Shown here: one piece after another, positions 31,524 through 38,552 of the stretch
Numbering within the stretch: position 1 is the stretch's first letter
Layout: every line of letters begins with the position of its first letter
The notes under the pieces: generated by a model
Databases searched by the model: none
The model's input: the letters and a program-made list of their open reading frames with translations, nothing else
What the model was told of the DNA's origin: nothing
NCBI GenBank assembly: GCA_011959925.1
Contig: BLMD01000145.1
Coordinates: forward strand, 1-38,552
Length of the DNA stretch: 38,552 nt
Origin: Lachnospiraceae bacterium
GTDB taxonomy: Bacteria; Bacillota; Clostridia; Lachnospirales; Lachnospiraceae
Reading direction: 5' to 3'
Made by a program: the position numbers and the translations under genes

Positions 31524-32494
31524 TTGCTCTCCTTTCGCTTCATCACTTCTTTGACCGCTTCTGCAATCTGCTCCGCCTCTAACCCAAACCGCTTAGAAAG
31601 CTCGTGCAGCTTTCCGACCTCGCCGAACTCATCCTGCACGCCGACCATTTTTACGGGAACCGGTTTTTCTTTTACAAGCACTTCGGCAACCGCCGATCCC
31701 AGACCGTTGATGACATTGTGATTTTCCGCCGTTACAATTCCGCCGGTCTCTTCTGCCGCCGCCAGAATCGCTTCTCTGTCAATCGGCTTCCAGGTAAACA
31801 TGTTCAGCACGCGGACCGAAATTCCTTCCGTTTTCAAAAGATCCGCAGCCCGCAATGCTTCCGCCACGCAAAATCCGCTGGCAATCACGGTAAGGTCGTC
31901 TCCCTCACGCAGCGTGACGGCTTTTCCGATTTCAAAATCCGATCCGTCTTCATAGACTTTTTTCACAGATTTACGGACTAAGCGCAGATAATGCATCCCG
32001 TAAGTCGTTGCAATTTTCGGAAGCAGGTTTTTCAGCATCGCGATATCCGTCGGCTCGATCACCGTCATCGTCGGAATGCCCCGCATTATCCCCATATCTT
32101 CAAACGGCATATGCGTACCGCCGTTTAACTCCGCCGTAATCCCGGGATCCGAACCTACCAGTTTTACGTTCATTTTTGCATATGCGCCGGACATAAAGAC
32201 CTGGTCGCAGGCGCGGCGCGTGATAAACGGAGCAAAGGTGTGGGCAAACGGCACATATCCGGCAGCGGAAAGTCCGCAGGCAACGCCGACCATGTTGGCT
32301 TCCTGGATCCCACAGTCAACCGTCTGTCCCGGAAATTTCTTACCAAACGGCGCCATTCCCATAGCCGCCATCAAATCCGCGTCCAGAGCGGTAATTTTCG
32401 GATTTTTCTCCGCCAGTTCCATCATTGCCTCGCAATATCCCGTTCTCATATCTTTCGTTTCGTTTTCGATGGTTTTACAAACTGCCGCTTTCAT
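31520..32494 (-). CDS. Transketolase, C-terminal subunit
   Basis: A 324-aa subunit with the pyrimidine-binding and C-terminal domains of a two-gene transketolase. The catalytic Glu that activates thiamine diphosphate is E65 in DCGIQEANMVGVACGLSAAG. The substrate-side loop THMPFEDMGIMRGIP and the C-terminal ENHNVINGLGSAVAEVL are conserved. ATGA overlap with the N-terminal subunit ensures equal synthesis. Split transketolases in catabolic clusters include those acting on D-apulose 4-phosphate (AplAB) and 6-deoxy-6-sulfofructose (SqwGH), so a non-housekeeping substrate is plausible. Confidence 0.88.
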   Translation of the reverse strand: MKAAVCKTIENETKDMRTGYCEAMMELAEKNPKITALDADLMAAMGMAPFGKKFPGQTVDCGIQEANMVGVACGLSAAGYVPFAHTFAPFITRRACDQVFMSGAYAKMNVKLVGSDPGITAELNGGTHMPFEDMGIMRGIPTMTVIEPTDIAMLKNLLPKIATTYGMHYLRLVRKSVKKVYEDGSDFEIGKAVTLREGDDLTVIASGFCVAEALRAADLLKTEGISVRVLNMFTWKPIDREAILAAAEETGGIVTAENHNVINGLGSAVAEVLVKEKPVPVKMVGVQDEFGEVGKLHELSKRFGLEAEQIAEAVKEVMKRKESK

Positions 32495-33351
32495 TCTGCA
32501 TCACCCTCCTCAATCGCCTGCAGCGCCTGCCGCATTTCTTTTAACGCACGTTCTTTATCTTCCTGTGAGATCGTACGGCTGTGGCTTCCCACCTTTCCTT
32601 CTATTTCACTCCACCCCTTTCCTTTGACCGTATGCAGCACGATCATCGTCGGTTTATCCGTCTGTTTTTTTGCTTCTTCTACAGCGGCGTCGATGCTTTC
32701 CACATCATGGCCGTCCACCGTACGGGAATTCCACCCAAACGCTTCAAATTTCAAACCGATATCCCCCAAAGCGCAGAGCTCGTCTACCTCTCCGTCGATC
32801 TGAAGCTTGTTATTATCCACAAACGCAATCAAATTTCCCAATTTCTTTGCGGCTGCAAACATCGCCATCTCCCAGACCTGTCCTTCCTCAATCTCTCCGT
32901 CTCCCAGGACAAGATATACCCGATTGTCTTTTCCCGACATCTTAAGTCCCAGCGCCACGCCGGCAGCGGAAGACGCTCCCTGCCCCAGAGAACCTGTCGT
33001 AATATCAATGCCCGTCGTTAAATTCCGGTCGCAATGGCTGGGCAGGCGCGTGCCGCACCGGTTCAGCGTATCCAGCTGTTCCATCGGGAAATAACCTTTC
33101 AGCGCAAGCGCGGAATACACCGCCGGCCCCGCATGCCCTTTGGATACCACCAGCCAGTCCCTCTCTTCCCAGGCCGGATGTTTCGGATCAATCTTCATCT
33201 GTTTTCCGTACAATACCGCCAGCAGGTCGGCAATTGACAATGCGCCTCCCACATGTCCGATGCCTATACCCGCAATGGTTTCTATGGTTTTCATCTGGAT
33301 CTGTTTTGAAAATATCCGTAGTTTCTTCTTTTCGTCTTTTTGCATACTCAT
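32491..33351 (-). CDS. Transketolase, N-terminal subunit
   Basis: A 286-aa thiamine-diphosphate-binding subunit. The motif GDGEIEEGQVWEMAMFAAAKKLGNLIAFVDNNK is the GDG...NN cofactor site; H33 in GIGHVGGALSIADLL and SKGHAGPAVYSALALKGYF are typical of transketolase N-domains. ATG 33351 overlaps the upstream dehydrogenase stop (ATGA), with AAGGAG nearby. It forms a heterotetramer with the next gene's product. Membership of an operon with an isomerase and two dehydrogenases suggests a dedicated catabolic role. Confidence 0.88.
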   Translation of the reverse strand: MSMQKDEKKKLRIFSKQIQMKTIETIAGIGIGHVGGALSIADLLAVLYGKQMKIDPKHPAWEERDWLVVSKGHAGPAVYSALALKGYFPMEQLDTLNRCGTRLPSHCDRNLTTGIDITTGSLGQGASSAAGVALGLKMSGKDNRVYLVLGDGEIEEGQVWEMAMFAAAKKLGNLIAFVDNNKLQIDGEVDELCALGDIGLKFEAFGWNSRTVDGHDVESIDAAVEEAKKQTDKPTMIVLHTVKGKGWSEIEGKVGSHSRTISQEDKERALKEMRQALQAIEEGDAE

Positions 33352-34454
33352 TCTGCTCCTTCCCTGCCTGCTTCCTCCGGACTGATGTTTAAAATCACCT
33401 TAAGCGCCTGTTTGGTTTTCACCAGTTCCATCGCCCTGCCGATTTCCTCCATCGGAACGATATGTGAATAAAAGTCTTCCGGACGGATCTTTTTTTCCCG
33501 GATCAATCGTATATTTTCTTCCATCACATCGTACTCCCCAAACGGAAAATTCAGCATATGCAGCCTCGTATTATTTTTCAGGCGGCCGAGATTCATCTGC
33601 AAATCGTCTTTTTTCAGCACTCCCATCGAACCTGCCGTACCGCCCGGCTTTAAAAAGGAGGATGCCTGAATTAAAACGTCCGACAGGCCTACTGCGTCGA
33701 TTGCAACGTCAAACAGCCGCCCCTGCAGCGCCTCTTTTATGTCTTCTTTCTCAAAATTAATAATCTGATCCGCATGCGCCACGGTTCTTGCATTGTCAAG
33801 CCTCTCCTGCCTGCCGTCGACCACCGCCAGAAAATCCGCTCCGATAATTTTGCTGTACGCCGCGACTGCCGTTCCCATCGGTCCCGCGCCGAACACCAGG
33901 ACCGAACTGCCTTTAGTCACGCCGAAATTTTTTGCGGCGCTTAAGCTCTCGCTTAAAGACAGCAGCATCGCCCCGTAGGTAAACGGAAAATCCCTTGGAA
34001 CCTGCCAGAATTTTTTATAAAACGGAAAATCCAGCCTGGACATCTCTTTGGGACAGAATCCGTCTTCGATCATCGCCCGATGATCCGCCACAAGTCCGTA
34101 TTCCGCCATACCGCCGTACGTTTTCGAGTAGCCTGCTCCCACATCCGGATGCAGGTTATTGTGGATAAACCGGTCGCCCGGTTTGATATACCGCACTTTT
34201 TTTCCAAGTTTCACGGCATATCCTACGCCTTCATGCCCAAGAATCGTCGGATAGGGCTGCAGCCCCTCCGTCTCTTCCATTGTATTTAAAATAATCTGAA
34301 AATCGCTCCCGTTGCAGAATCCGCAATGCACCACCTTTACCAGCACTTCATAATCATTTGGTTTTGGAATCGGCACATCGTCTACGATCCGCACATCCCC
34401 TGCGCCAAATACCGCGACTGCGCGCATCGTCTGTTTTGTATCGAATCTATCCAT
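33348..34454 (-). CDS. Medium-chain dehydrogenase, substrate unknown
   Basis: A 368-aa MDR-superfamily oxidoreductase. The catalytic zinc site is suggested by C44/C47 (HCGFCNGSD) and H74-E75 (ILGHEGVG); the Rossmann motif is VLVFGAGPMGTAVAAY. The four-cysteine structural zinc loop is absent, replaced by an insertion (HNNLHPDVGAGYSKTYGGMAEYG). ATG 34454 is chosen, ten bases after the previous stop, with GAGGTG upstream at long spacing; the longer TTG start at 34484 has no ribosome site. It likely oxidises a polyol or reduces a sugar-derived aldehyde in this pathway. Confidence 0.75.
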   Translation of the reverse strand: MDRFDTKQTMRAVAVFGAGDVRIVDDVPIPKPNDYEVLVKVVHCGFCNGSDFQIILNTMEETEGLQPYPTILGHEGVGYAVKLGKKVRYIKPGDRFIHNNLHPDVGAGYSKTYGGMAEYGLVADHRAMIEDGFCPKEMSRLDFPFYKKFWQVPRDFPFTYGAMLLSLSESLSAAKNFGVTKGSSVLVFGAGPMGTAVAAYSKIIGADFLAVVDGRQERLDNARTVAHADQIINFEKEDIKEALQGRLFDVAIDAVGLSDVLIQASSFLKPGGTAGSMGVLKKDDLQMNLGRLKNNTRLHMLNFPFGEYDVMEENIRLIREKKIRPEDFYSHIVPMEEIGRAMELVKTKQALKVILNISPEEAGREGAE

Positions 34455-34464
34455 GGTTTTGGCG

Positions 34465-35448
34465 TCACCTCGCTTTACCCTCAAAAATACGTCTCGGCGT
34501 ATCTACAAGCATTGCCTTAATGTCAAATTCACTGAAACCGGCGGCTTTCAATTCCGGCAGCACGCGTTCCGTAATAAATGCAAACTGAAATTCCAGCTTC
34601 TCTATATCAAACTCCCGAACCATCTTCCACGGACAGCCCAGGTTTTCTTTTCCTTCCCAATAATCAATAAAAATCGACGCGTCGTGAGCGCATACAATCT
34701 GCTCCAATTTTCCCCTGTGTTTCAATTCTATGATATTTTTGATCCGCTCTTTGGTATCCAATTGCTCCGGATGACGCTTATCTACGCCGATGCGGTCTTC
34801 TCCCACATAAAATCCCCGGTCTGCGACGGATGCCAAAAAATCCGGATCGTCCAGATCTCCGATATGTCCGATGATGACCCGGCCAGGGTCTACGCCCCGC
34901 TCCGTCAGAAATTTCATCTGCGACTCTGCGCCCGCTTTTCCGGCAGAGTGTGTAATGATCGGCGCATTTGTCTCCTTATGCGCGATCACTGTCGCCTCCC
35001 ATATGGTTTCATCCAGCTTACTCATATGATCCTGCGATGTTCCGCATTTGATTATGCCCGCTTTCACAGACGTGCCCTCCATGCCTTTCTCCAGATCCCG
35101 CAGCAGTATCTCTGCCAGAAATTCCGGACTTTTATCGACCAGGCAGATTTCGTTTCCCCAAAAATATCCGGTCGCCGCAATAATATTGATTTCTGCCTCT
35201 TCCGATACCCGCTGCAGTACCGATACGTCCCTTCCCAGCTGAAACGGCGTAACGTCTACAATGGTACGGACCCCCGCGCGTTTTCCTCTCGCAATGTAAC
35301 GTTTTGCAAACGCGGTAAATTCATCGATATTGATCCAGTCCGCCCACATCCTGCGCATCGTATGGTTTGCGATCATAATATGCTCATGCATCAGTGTATA
35401 GCCCATGTCTTTCGTATCCAGGCTGCCCAGTACCGTATTTACTTTCAT
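34465..35448 (-). CDS. Phosphotriesterase-family hydrolase, probable lactonase
   Basis: A 327-aa amidohydrolase-fold enzyme of the phosphotriesterase-like family. The binuclear metal set is complete: H21 and H23 (LMHEHI), the carboxylated lysine K134 (AGIIKCG), H167 (PIITHSAG), H195 (VIIGHIGD) and D256 (CAHDAS). Bacterial members in sugar operons are mostly lactonases, opening sugar-acid or gamma-lactones. AGGAGGCG precedes the ATG. It lies 11 bases after the isomerase gene. A lactone from oxidation of a cyclic sugar, or gamma-butyrolactone, would fit the neighbours, but this is inference. Confidence 0.82.
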   Translation of the reverse strand: MKVNTVLGSLDTKDMGYTLMHEHIMIANHTMRRMWADWINIDEFTAFAKRYIARGKRAGVRTIVDVTPFQLGRDVSVLQRVSEEAEINIIAATGYFWGNEICLVDKSPEFLAEILLRDLEKGMEGTSVKAGIIKCGTSQDHMSKLDETIWEATVIAHKETNAPIITHSAGKAGAESQMKFLTERGVDPGRVIIGHIGDLDDPDFLASVADRGFYVGEDRIGVDKRHPEQLDTKERIKNIIELKHRGKLEQIVCAHDASIFIDYWEGKENLGCPWKMVREFDIEKLEFQFAFITERVLPELKAAGFSEFDIKAMLVDTPRRIFEGKAR

Positions 35449-35459
35449 AGTATCGCCTC

Positions 35460-35933
35460 CTATTTGAACTGCGTTTCCTCCAATTCATACACCTGCTTTA
35501 AAAACCCGCTCAGTTTGTCAAATCGCTCCTGCGGTGAGTTTTCGCAGAATTTTGTATATAAAAAGGTATCTGCAATATCATTTGCCATATCTTCTCCCAA
35601 AATGCGTCCGCCCATCGCCAGCATATTGGCATTGTTGACAATCCTGCATTCTCTTGCCGCCCACTGGCTCTCCACCAGGGCGCAGTAAACGCCTTTGTGC
35701 TTGTTTGCCACAATACTTACGCCCATACCCGTGCCGCAGAATACGATTCCAAATTCCGACTCTTTTGTCTGAACCGATACTGCCACGCGGTCGGAAACCT
35801 CGATATATTTCACCGGTTCATCCGCGGCAAGCGTGCCCAAGTCTAACATCTCGTATCCTTCCGCAAGCAAATGCGCTTTTACTTTTTCTTTTAACTCAAA
35901 TCCCAAAGGATCTGCTCCTATCGCAACTTTCAT
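35460..35933 (-). CDS. RpiB/LacB-family sugar isomerase with altered active site
   Basis: A 157-aa isomerase. The family fold and the catalytic Cys are clear (C66 in FGIVFCGTGMGVSIVANK). Two residues of ribose-5-phosphate isomerase B are changed: the Asp-His pair of SDHxG is D8-P9 (GADPLGF), and the ring-opening His (H99 in E. coli) is Val (RIVNNANML). The substrate is therefore probably not ribose 5-phosphate; a linear tetrose or modified sugar is possible. The start is 35933 with GGGAGGAA upstream. It is grouped with a split transketolase, as in transketolase-based sugar pathways. Confidence 0.8.
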   Translation of the reverse strand: MKVAIGADPLGFELKEKVKAHLLAEGYEMLDLGTLAADEPVKYIEVSDRVAVSVQTKESEFGIVFCGTGMGVSIVANKHKGVYCALVESQWAARECRIVNNANMLAMGGRILGEDMANDIADTFLYTKFCENSPQERFDKLSGFLKQVYELEETQFK

Positions 35934-35986
35934 CTGATTTCCTCCCTGCTCTTTTTTCTGCCGCCGGCACAAAACGCCGCCTTACC

Positions 35987-37027
35987 TCATTTCATAGAGA
36001 CAACCGCTTTGATCACATCCGCTTTTTCATTCATCGCTTTCTCAAACGCTTTCTGCACATCTGCAAAAGCAAACAGATCCGTTGCCGCCTCTTTTACCGA
36101 AATCCGTCCCGACGCTACCTCTTTGATTGCTTCCGGAAAGATATTTCTGTAACGAAAGACCGATTGAATCTGCCCTTCTTTCAAATACAGGTTCCGAAAG
36201 CTGAACGAAACGTCCGGTACAATATTTCCTACCATTACAATCGTCCCGCCGCGTTTTAACAGACCGCTCGTCTGTGCTGCCGTCACTTTGTTTCCCGCCG
36301 TCTCAAATACAACGTCAAACCCTTCCCCGTCCGTCACGTCATTGCATGCAGCCAGAATATCCGTATCCGGCAGAGAAGCAAACACATCCGTTGCCCCAAG
36401 CATTTTCGCTTTTTCCAGCCGCTTGTCAAACAGGTCCGACACAAAGATTGTCGAAGCTCCCGCTGCTTTACATGCCAGCAATGTCATCAGCCCGATACAT
36501 CCGCCGCCCAGAACCGCCGCTTTCATGCCCGGCCTTACGCCGCCTTTTTTTACGGCATACATTCCGACGGCCAGCGGTTCGATCAAAGCGCCTTCCAGAG
36601 AAGACACCTGATCCGGCAGCAGATATGTCATATCTTCTCTGCAGCAGAACGCTTCCCGCAGCACGCCGTCATACGGCGGCGTCGATAAAAATCGAATATC
36701 CGGACAGAGGTTATACCTGCCGCTTTTACAATATGTACACGTTCCGCACGGAATCCCCGGTTCTATCGTTACACGGTCGCCCGCTTTCCGGCTTTTTACG
36801 TTTGTTCCCACCTTTACTACCGTACCCGCACATTCATGTCCCAGGATAAAAGGATAGCGAACCGCACAATTTCCGATCTTTCCATTTTCAAAAAAATGTA
36901 CGTCCGAGCCGCAGATGCCCACATATTCCGGACGTATGACGACTTCGTTTTCCTTTGGTTCTTCCAATTCTGTTTCTTCTATTGTTATGTTCTTTGGCTC
37001 TGTCAGCCTTGCCGCTTTTATCTTCAT
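35987..37027 (-). CDS. Zinc-dependent sorbitol/xylitol-dehydrogenase-like enzyme
   Basis: A 346-aa NAD-dependent polyol dehydrogenase of the SORD branch. Catalytic zinc ligands C39 (GICGSDVHFF) and H64-E65 (ILGHECAG); structural zinc C94, C97, C100, C108 (PCGTCTYCKSGRYNLC). The following FLSTPPYDGVLREAF is a hallmark of sorbitol/xylitol dehydrogenases. The Rossmann loop is AVLGGGCIGLMTLLA, then SDLFDKR. AGGAGG lies six bases before the ATG. It likely oxidises a secondary alcohol of a polyol or sugar acid that enters the operon's pathway. Confidence 0.85.
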   Translation of the reverse strand: MKIKAARLTEPKNITIEETELEEPKENEVVIRPEYVGICGSDVHFFENGKIGNCAVRYPFILGHECAGTVVKVGTNVKSRKAGDRVTIEPGIPCGTCTYCKSGRYNLCPDIRFLSTPPYDGVLREAFCCREDMTYLLPDQVSSLEGALIEPLAVGMYAVKKGGVRPGMKAAVLGGGCIGLMTLLACKAAGASTIFVSDLFDKRLEKAKMLGATDVFASLPDTDILAACNDVTDGEGFDVVFETAGNKVTAAQTSGLLKRGGTIVMVGNIVPDVSFSFRNLYLKEGQIQSVFRYRNIFPEAIKEVASGRISVKEAATDLFAFADVQKAFEKAMNEKADVIKAVVSMK

Positions 37028-37045
37028 CTTCTGCCTCCTCTGCCG

Positions 37046-37630
37046 TCACCGGATATAGATCACCGGATTCCCGGTTCTCTTTGGCGCGCTGATATGCTCC
37101 TGTGCCGCAAATCCAAGCGCGACGGCTCCCATAACCGCTTCGTCGTTTCCGATCCCAAGTCCCTGCAGATACTTTTCCATGACCGCATTTTGGGACAGCC
37201 ACTTCAGCTGATTGATCCAGCAGGAGCCGATCCCAAGCGACGCCGCGGCGATCATCATATTTTCCATTGCGGCGGCACAGTCTGCCATCGCATTGTCATA
37301 TCCCTTTTTATTCGCCAGAATCATTAAGGTCGGCGCATGATAATGAAACACATAGCCTCCCTTTTTGGAACGCAGGATGGAGTTTTTTAAACTCTGGTAC
37401 ATCGAATCCGAAATTTCCATTTTGGAAAATTCTTCTTCCGCAATCTCTGCAAGTTCCGATAAAATCTTTGCATTCTGCACGGCCAGAAACGTCGTATACT
37501 GATGATTTCCGCCGCTAGGCGCATACCTTCCTGCCTGAATAATTATTTCCAGGTCCGAATCGTCGATCTGCTGCTCTAAAAAGCTGCGGACGCTGCGCCG
37601 TCTAATGATCGTATCGATTACCGTTCGCAT
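37046..37630 (-). CDS. Nitroreductase-family flavoprotein
   Basis: A 194-aa FMN-binding oxidoreductase. Family motifs: RRRSVRSF near the N-terminus, APSGGNHQYTTFLAV (FMN contact), AAAMENMMIAAASLGIGSCWI and the C-terminal GAVALGF. The ATG abuts the shikimate-dehydrogenase stop (TAAATG) with GGAGGGGAGG upstream. Nitroreductases in anaerobe catabolic operons may reduce quinones, enoates or other activated double bonds; the substrate here is unknown. Confidence 0.83.
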   Translation of the reverse strand: MRTVIDTIIRRRSVRSFLEQQIDDSDLEIIIQAGRYAPSGGNHQYTTFLAVQNAKILSELAEIAEEEFSKMEISDSMYQSLKNSILRSKKGGYVFHYHAPTLMILANKKGYDNAMADCAAAMENMMIAAASLGIGSCWINQLKWLSQNAVMEKYLQGLGIGNDEAVMGAVALGFAAQEHISAPKRTGNPVIYIR

Positions 37631-38539
37631 TTACGCCATTCCTCCCCTCCTTTGATCGCGAAGATCCCGGAGCGTTACGGCGCAGGCAAGCGCCTCTTCC
37701 GCCTGCAGCAGACACTTCTGCGGCAGCTTTATGCCGAAACGAAATTCGATCATAGCAATCTGCTGATTTAACAGCATGCCAAGGCCGTTTAACACAGGAA
37801 GCCCAAGCGCTTTCGCCCTGTCCAGAAACTCCGTGTTCGGATATAAGACGTCTGCGCAGAGCACATCCTTATGCAGCCGTTCCATAAACCGAAGCGATTG
37901 GTACTGCTGCGCGCTCCCCGCCATTCCAAGCGACGTGCACTGTACGACAAGATCCGCCTGTGATGCCGCGCCGGCTAAGTATTCCTCCGTAAGTTCTCCG
38001 TATCCTGTTTTTACTCCAAAATAATCTCCGATGGTTTGGGCCGTCTTTTTCGCTTTTTCCACTGTCCGGTTTGCTACAAAAACTTCGCTTACGCCTCTTT
38101 GGCAAAGATCTGCCCCGATCGGTCCCGCAACGGAACCCGCGCCCAGTAAAAGCACTTTTTTCCCTTTCAGGGAGCCTGCTTTTTCTGCAATTGCAGAGCC
38201 CATGCCCACGCCGTCCAATCCGATTCCGATCAGTTTTCCGTTCTCGTTTTTGACATGATTGACCGAATTAAACAGGCGGCTGGTTTCGTCGCATTCATCC
38301 AACAGCGGTATAATATCGCTTTTATGCGGCATGGTAATGTCAAATCCGTTTAAATTCAGCCTTCTGACCGCCTCTGTAAATTCCGGCAGCGTTCCTTTTT
38401 TTACAAGGATGGGCACGCAGACGGCATTGATATTTGCCAGGTCATACATTTCATTGTGCAAAAAAGCGGCCGTACTGTGATCGATTGGATCGCCGATCTG
38501 AAAAATCAGCTGCGTATCCACATCATATTTCACTCTCAT
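37631..38539 (-). CDS. Shikimate/quinate dehydrogenase-like protein
   Basis: A 302-aa AroE-superfamily enzyme. Seen are the catalytic Lys K73 in FDITMPHK, N94, D109 (GIGLDGVGM), the nucleotide loop LLGAGSVAGPIGADL, VANRT (NADP-type) and VLNGLGMLLNQ. The substrate-carboxylate motif that normally reads HSxSPxxHN is HSTAAFLHN (S22 kept, second Ser replaced by A24), so shikimate may not be the substrate. GAGGA lies eight bases before the ATG, 13 bases from the window edge. Most upstream gene seen in the operon; it may be quinate/shikimate catabolism or a paralogue with a new substrate. Confidence 0.8.
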   Translation of the reverse strand: MRVKYDVDTQLIFQIGDPIDHSTAAFLHNEMYDLANINAVCVPILVKKGTLPEFTEAVRRLNLNGFDITMPHKSDIIPLLDECDETSRLFNSVNHVKNENGKLIGIGLDGVGMGSAIAEKAGSLKGKKVLLLGAGSVAGPIGADLCQRGVSEVFVANRTVEKAKKTAQTIGDYFGVKTGYGELTEEYLAGAASQADLVVQCTSLGMAGSAQQYQSLRFMERLHKDVLCADVLYPNTEFLDRAKALGLPVLNGLGMLLNQQIAMIEFRFGIKLPQKCLLQAEEALACAVTLRDLRDQRRGGMA

Positions 38540-38552
38540 CTCACTTATCCTC

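Noticed and set aside
34453-35688. A 411-codon plus-strand ORF
   Set aside because: It is antisense to the phosphotriesterase-like and isomerase genes, which have complete active sites and ribosome sites; its product is low in recognisable motifs.
1-38552. Search for tRNA, rRNA, transposase, integrase or prophage genes
   Set aside because: None was recognised by eye; a covariance-model search would be needed to exclude small RNAs.

Overview
The window reads like the chromosome of an anaerobic, fermentative Clostridia bacterium, most likely a Lachnospiraceae relative. This rests on three things: a 4-hydroxybutyryl-CoA dehydratase/CoA-transferase fermentation module, an LxxG heptad-repeat protein beside an MMPL exporter, and strong AGGAGG ribosome sites with frequent TTG/GTG starts. 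That is inference from gene content; no marker gene or RNA gene is present. No tRNA, rRNA, CRISPR array, transposase, integrase or phage gene was recognised.

Left third (1-13,500), accessory in character. A siroheme sulfite/nitrite reductase is followed by a small lipoprotein. A minus-strand pair (secreted 214-aa protein plus small membrane protein) lies divergent from a PadR regulator, two HAAS-type membrane proteins and a small secreted protein. After a truncated gene remnant comes a two-gene export operon: an MMPL/RND transporter and an 849-aa LxxG-repeat surface protein with internal 19-aa and 8-aa repeats. A PIN/AbrB toxin-antitoxin pair with a palindromic operator follows, then a secreted lysine-rich leucine-rich-repeat protein preceded by an ORF that is little more than a signal peptide. 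Much of 2,000-5,500 and 10,600-13,400 is visibly more AT-rich than the rest.

Middle (13,500-27,300), two minus-strand operons. The first is ATP-grasp ligase, DUF308 membrane protein, small protein, MATE exporter, TetR regulator. The second is a ten-gene Mrp/Mbh-type cation/proton antiporter operon: MrpE, F, G, MbhD, an MbhE-MrpB fusion, MrpC, and four separate antiporter-like subunits. No hydrogenase or other electron-transfer subunit is in it.

Right (27,500-38,552), one long minus-strand catabolic operon that probably begins at or beyond the right edge. In transcription order it holds a shikimate-dehydrogenase-like protein, nitroreductase, sorbitol-dehydrogenase-like enzyme, RpiB/LacB-like isomerase, phosphotriesterase-like hydrolase, a second medium-chain dehydrogenase, a two-subunit transketolase, 4-hydroxybutyrate dehydrogenase, 4-hydroxybutyryl-CoA dehydratase and 4-hydroxybutyrate CoA-transferase. 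Tight coupling (ATGA and TAAATG junctions) suggests one transcript. The last three genes convert succinate semialdehyde/4-hydroxybutyrate to crotonyl-CoA; the first eight look like catabolism of an unidentified sugar, polyol or sugar acid by a transketolase route. This operon and the four-antiporter Mrp-like operon are the strongest candidates for undescribed biology here.
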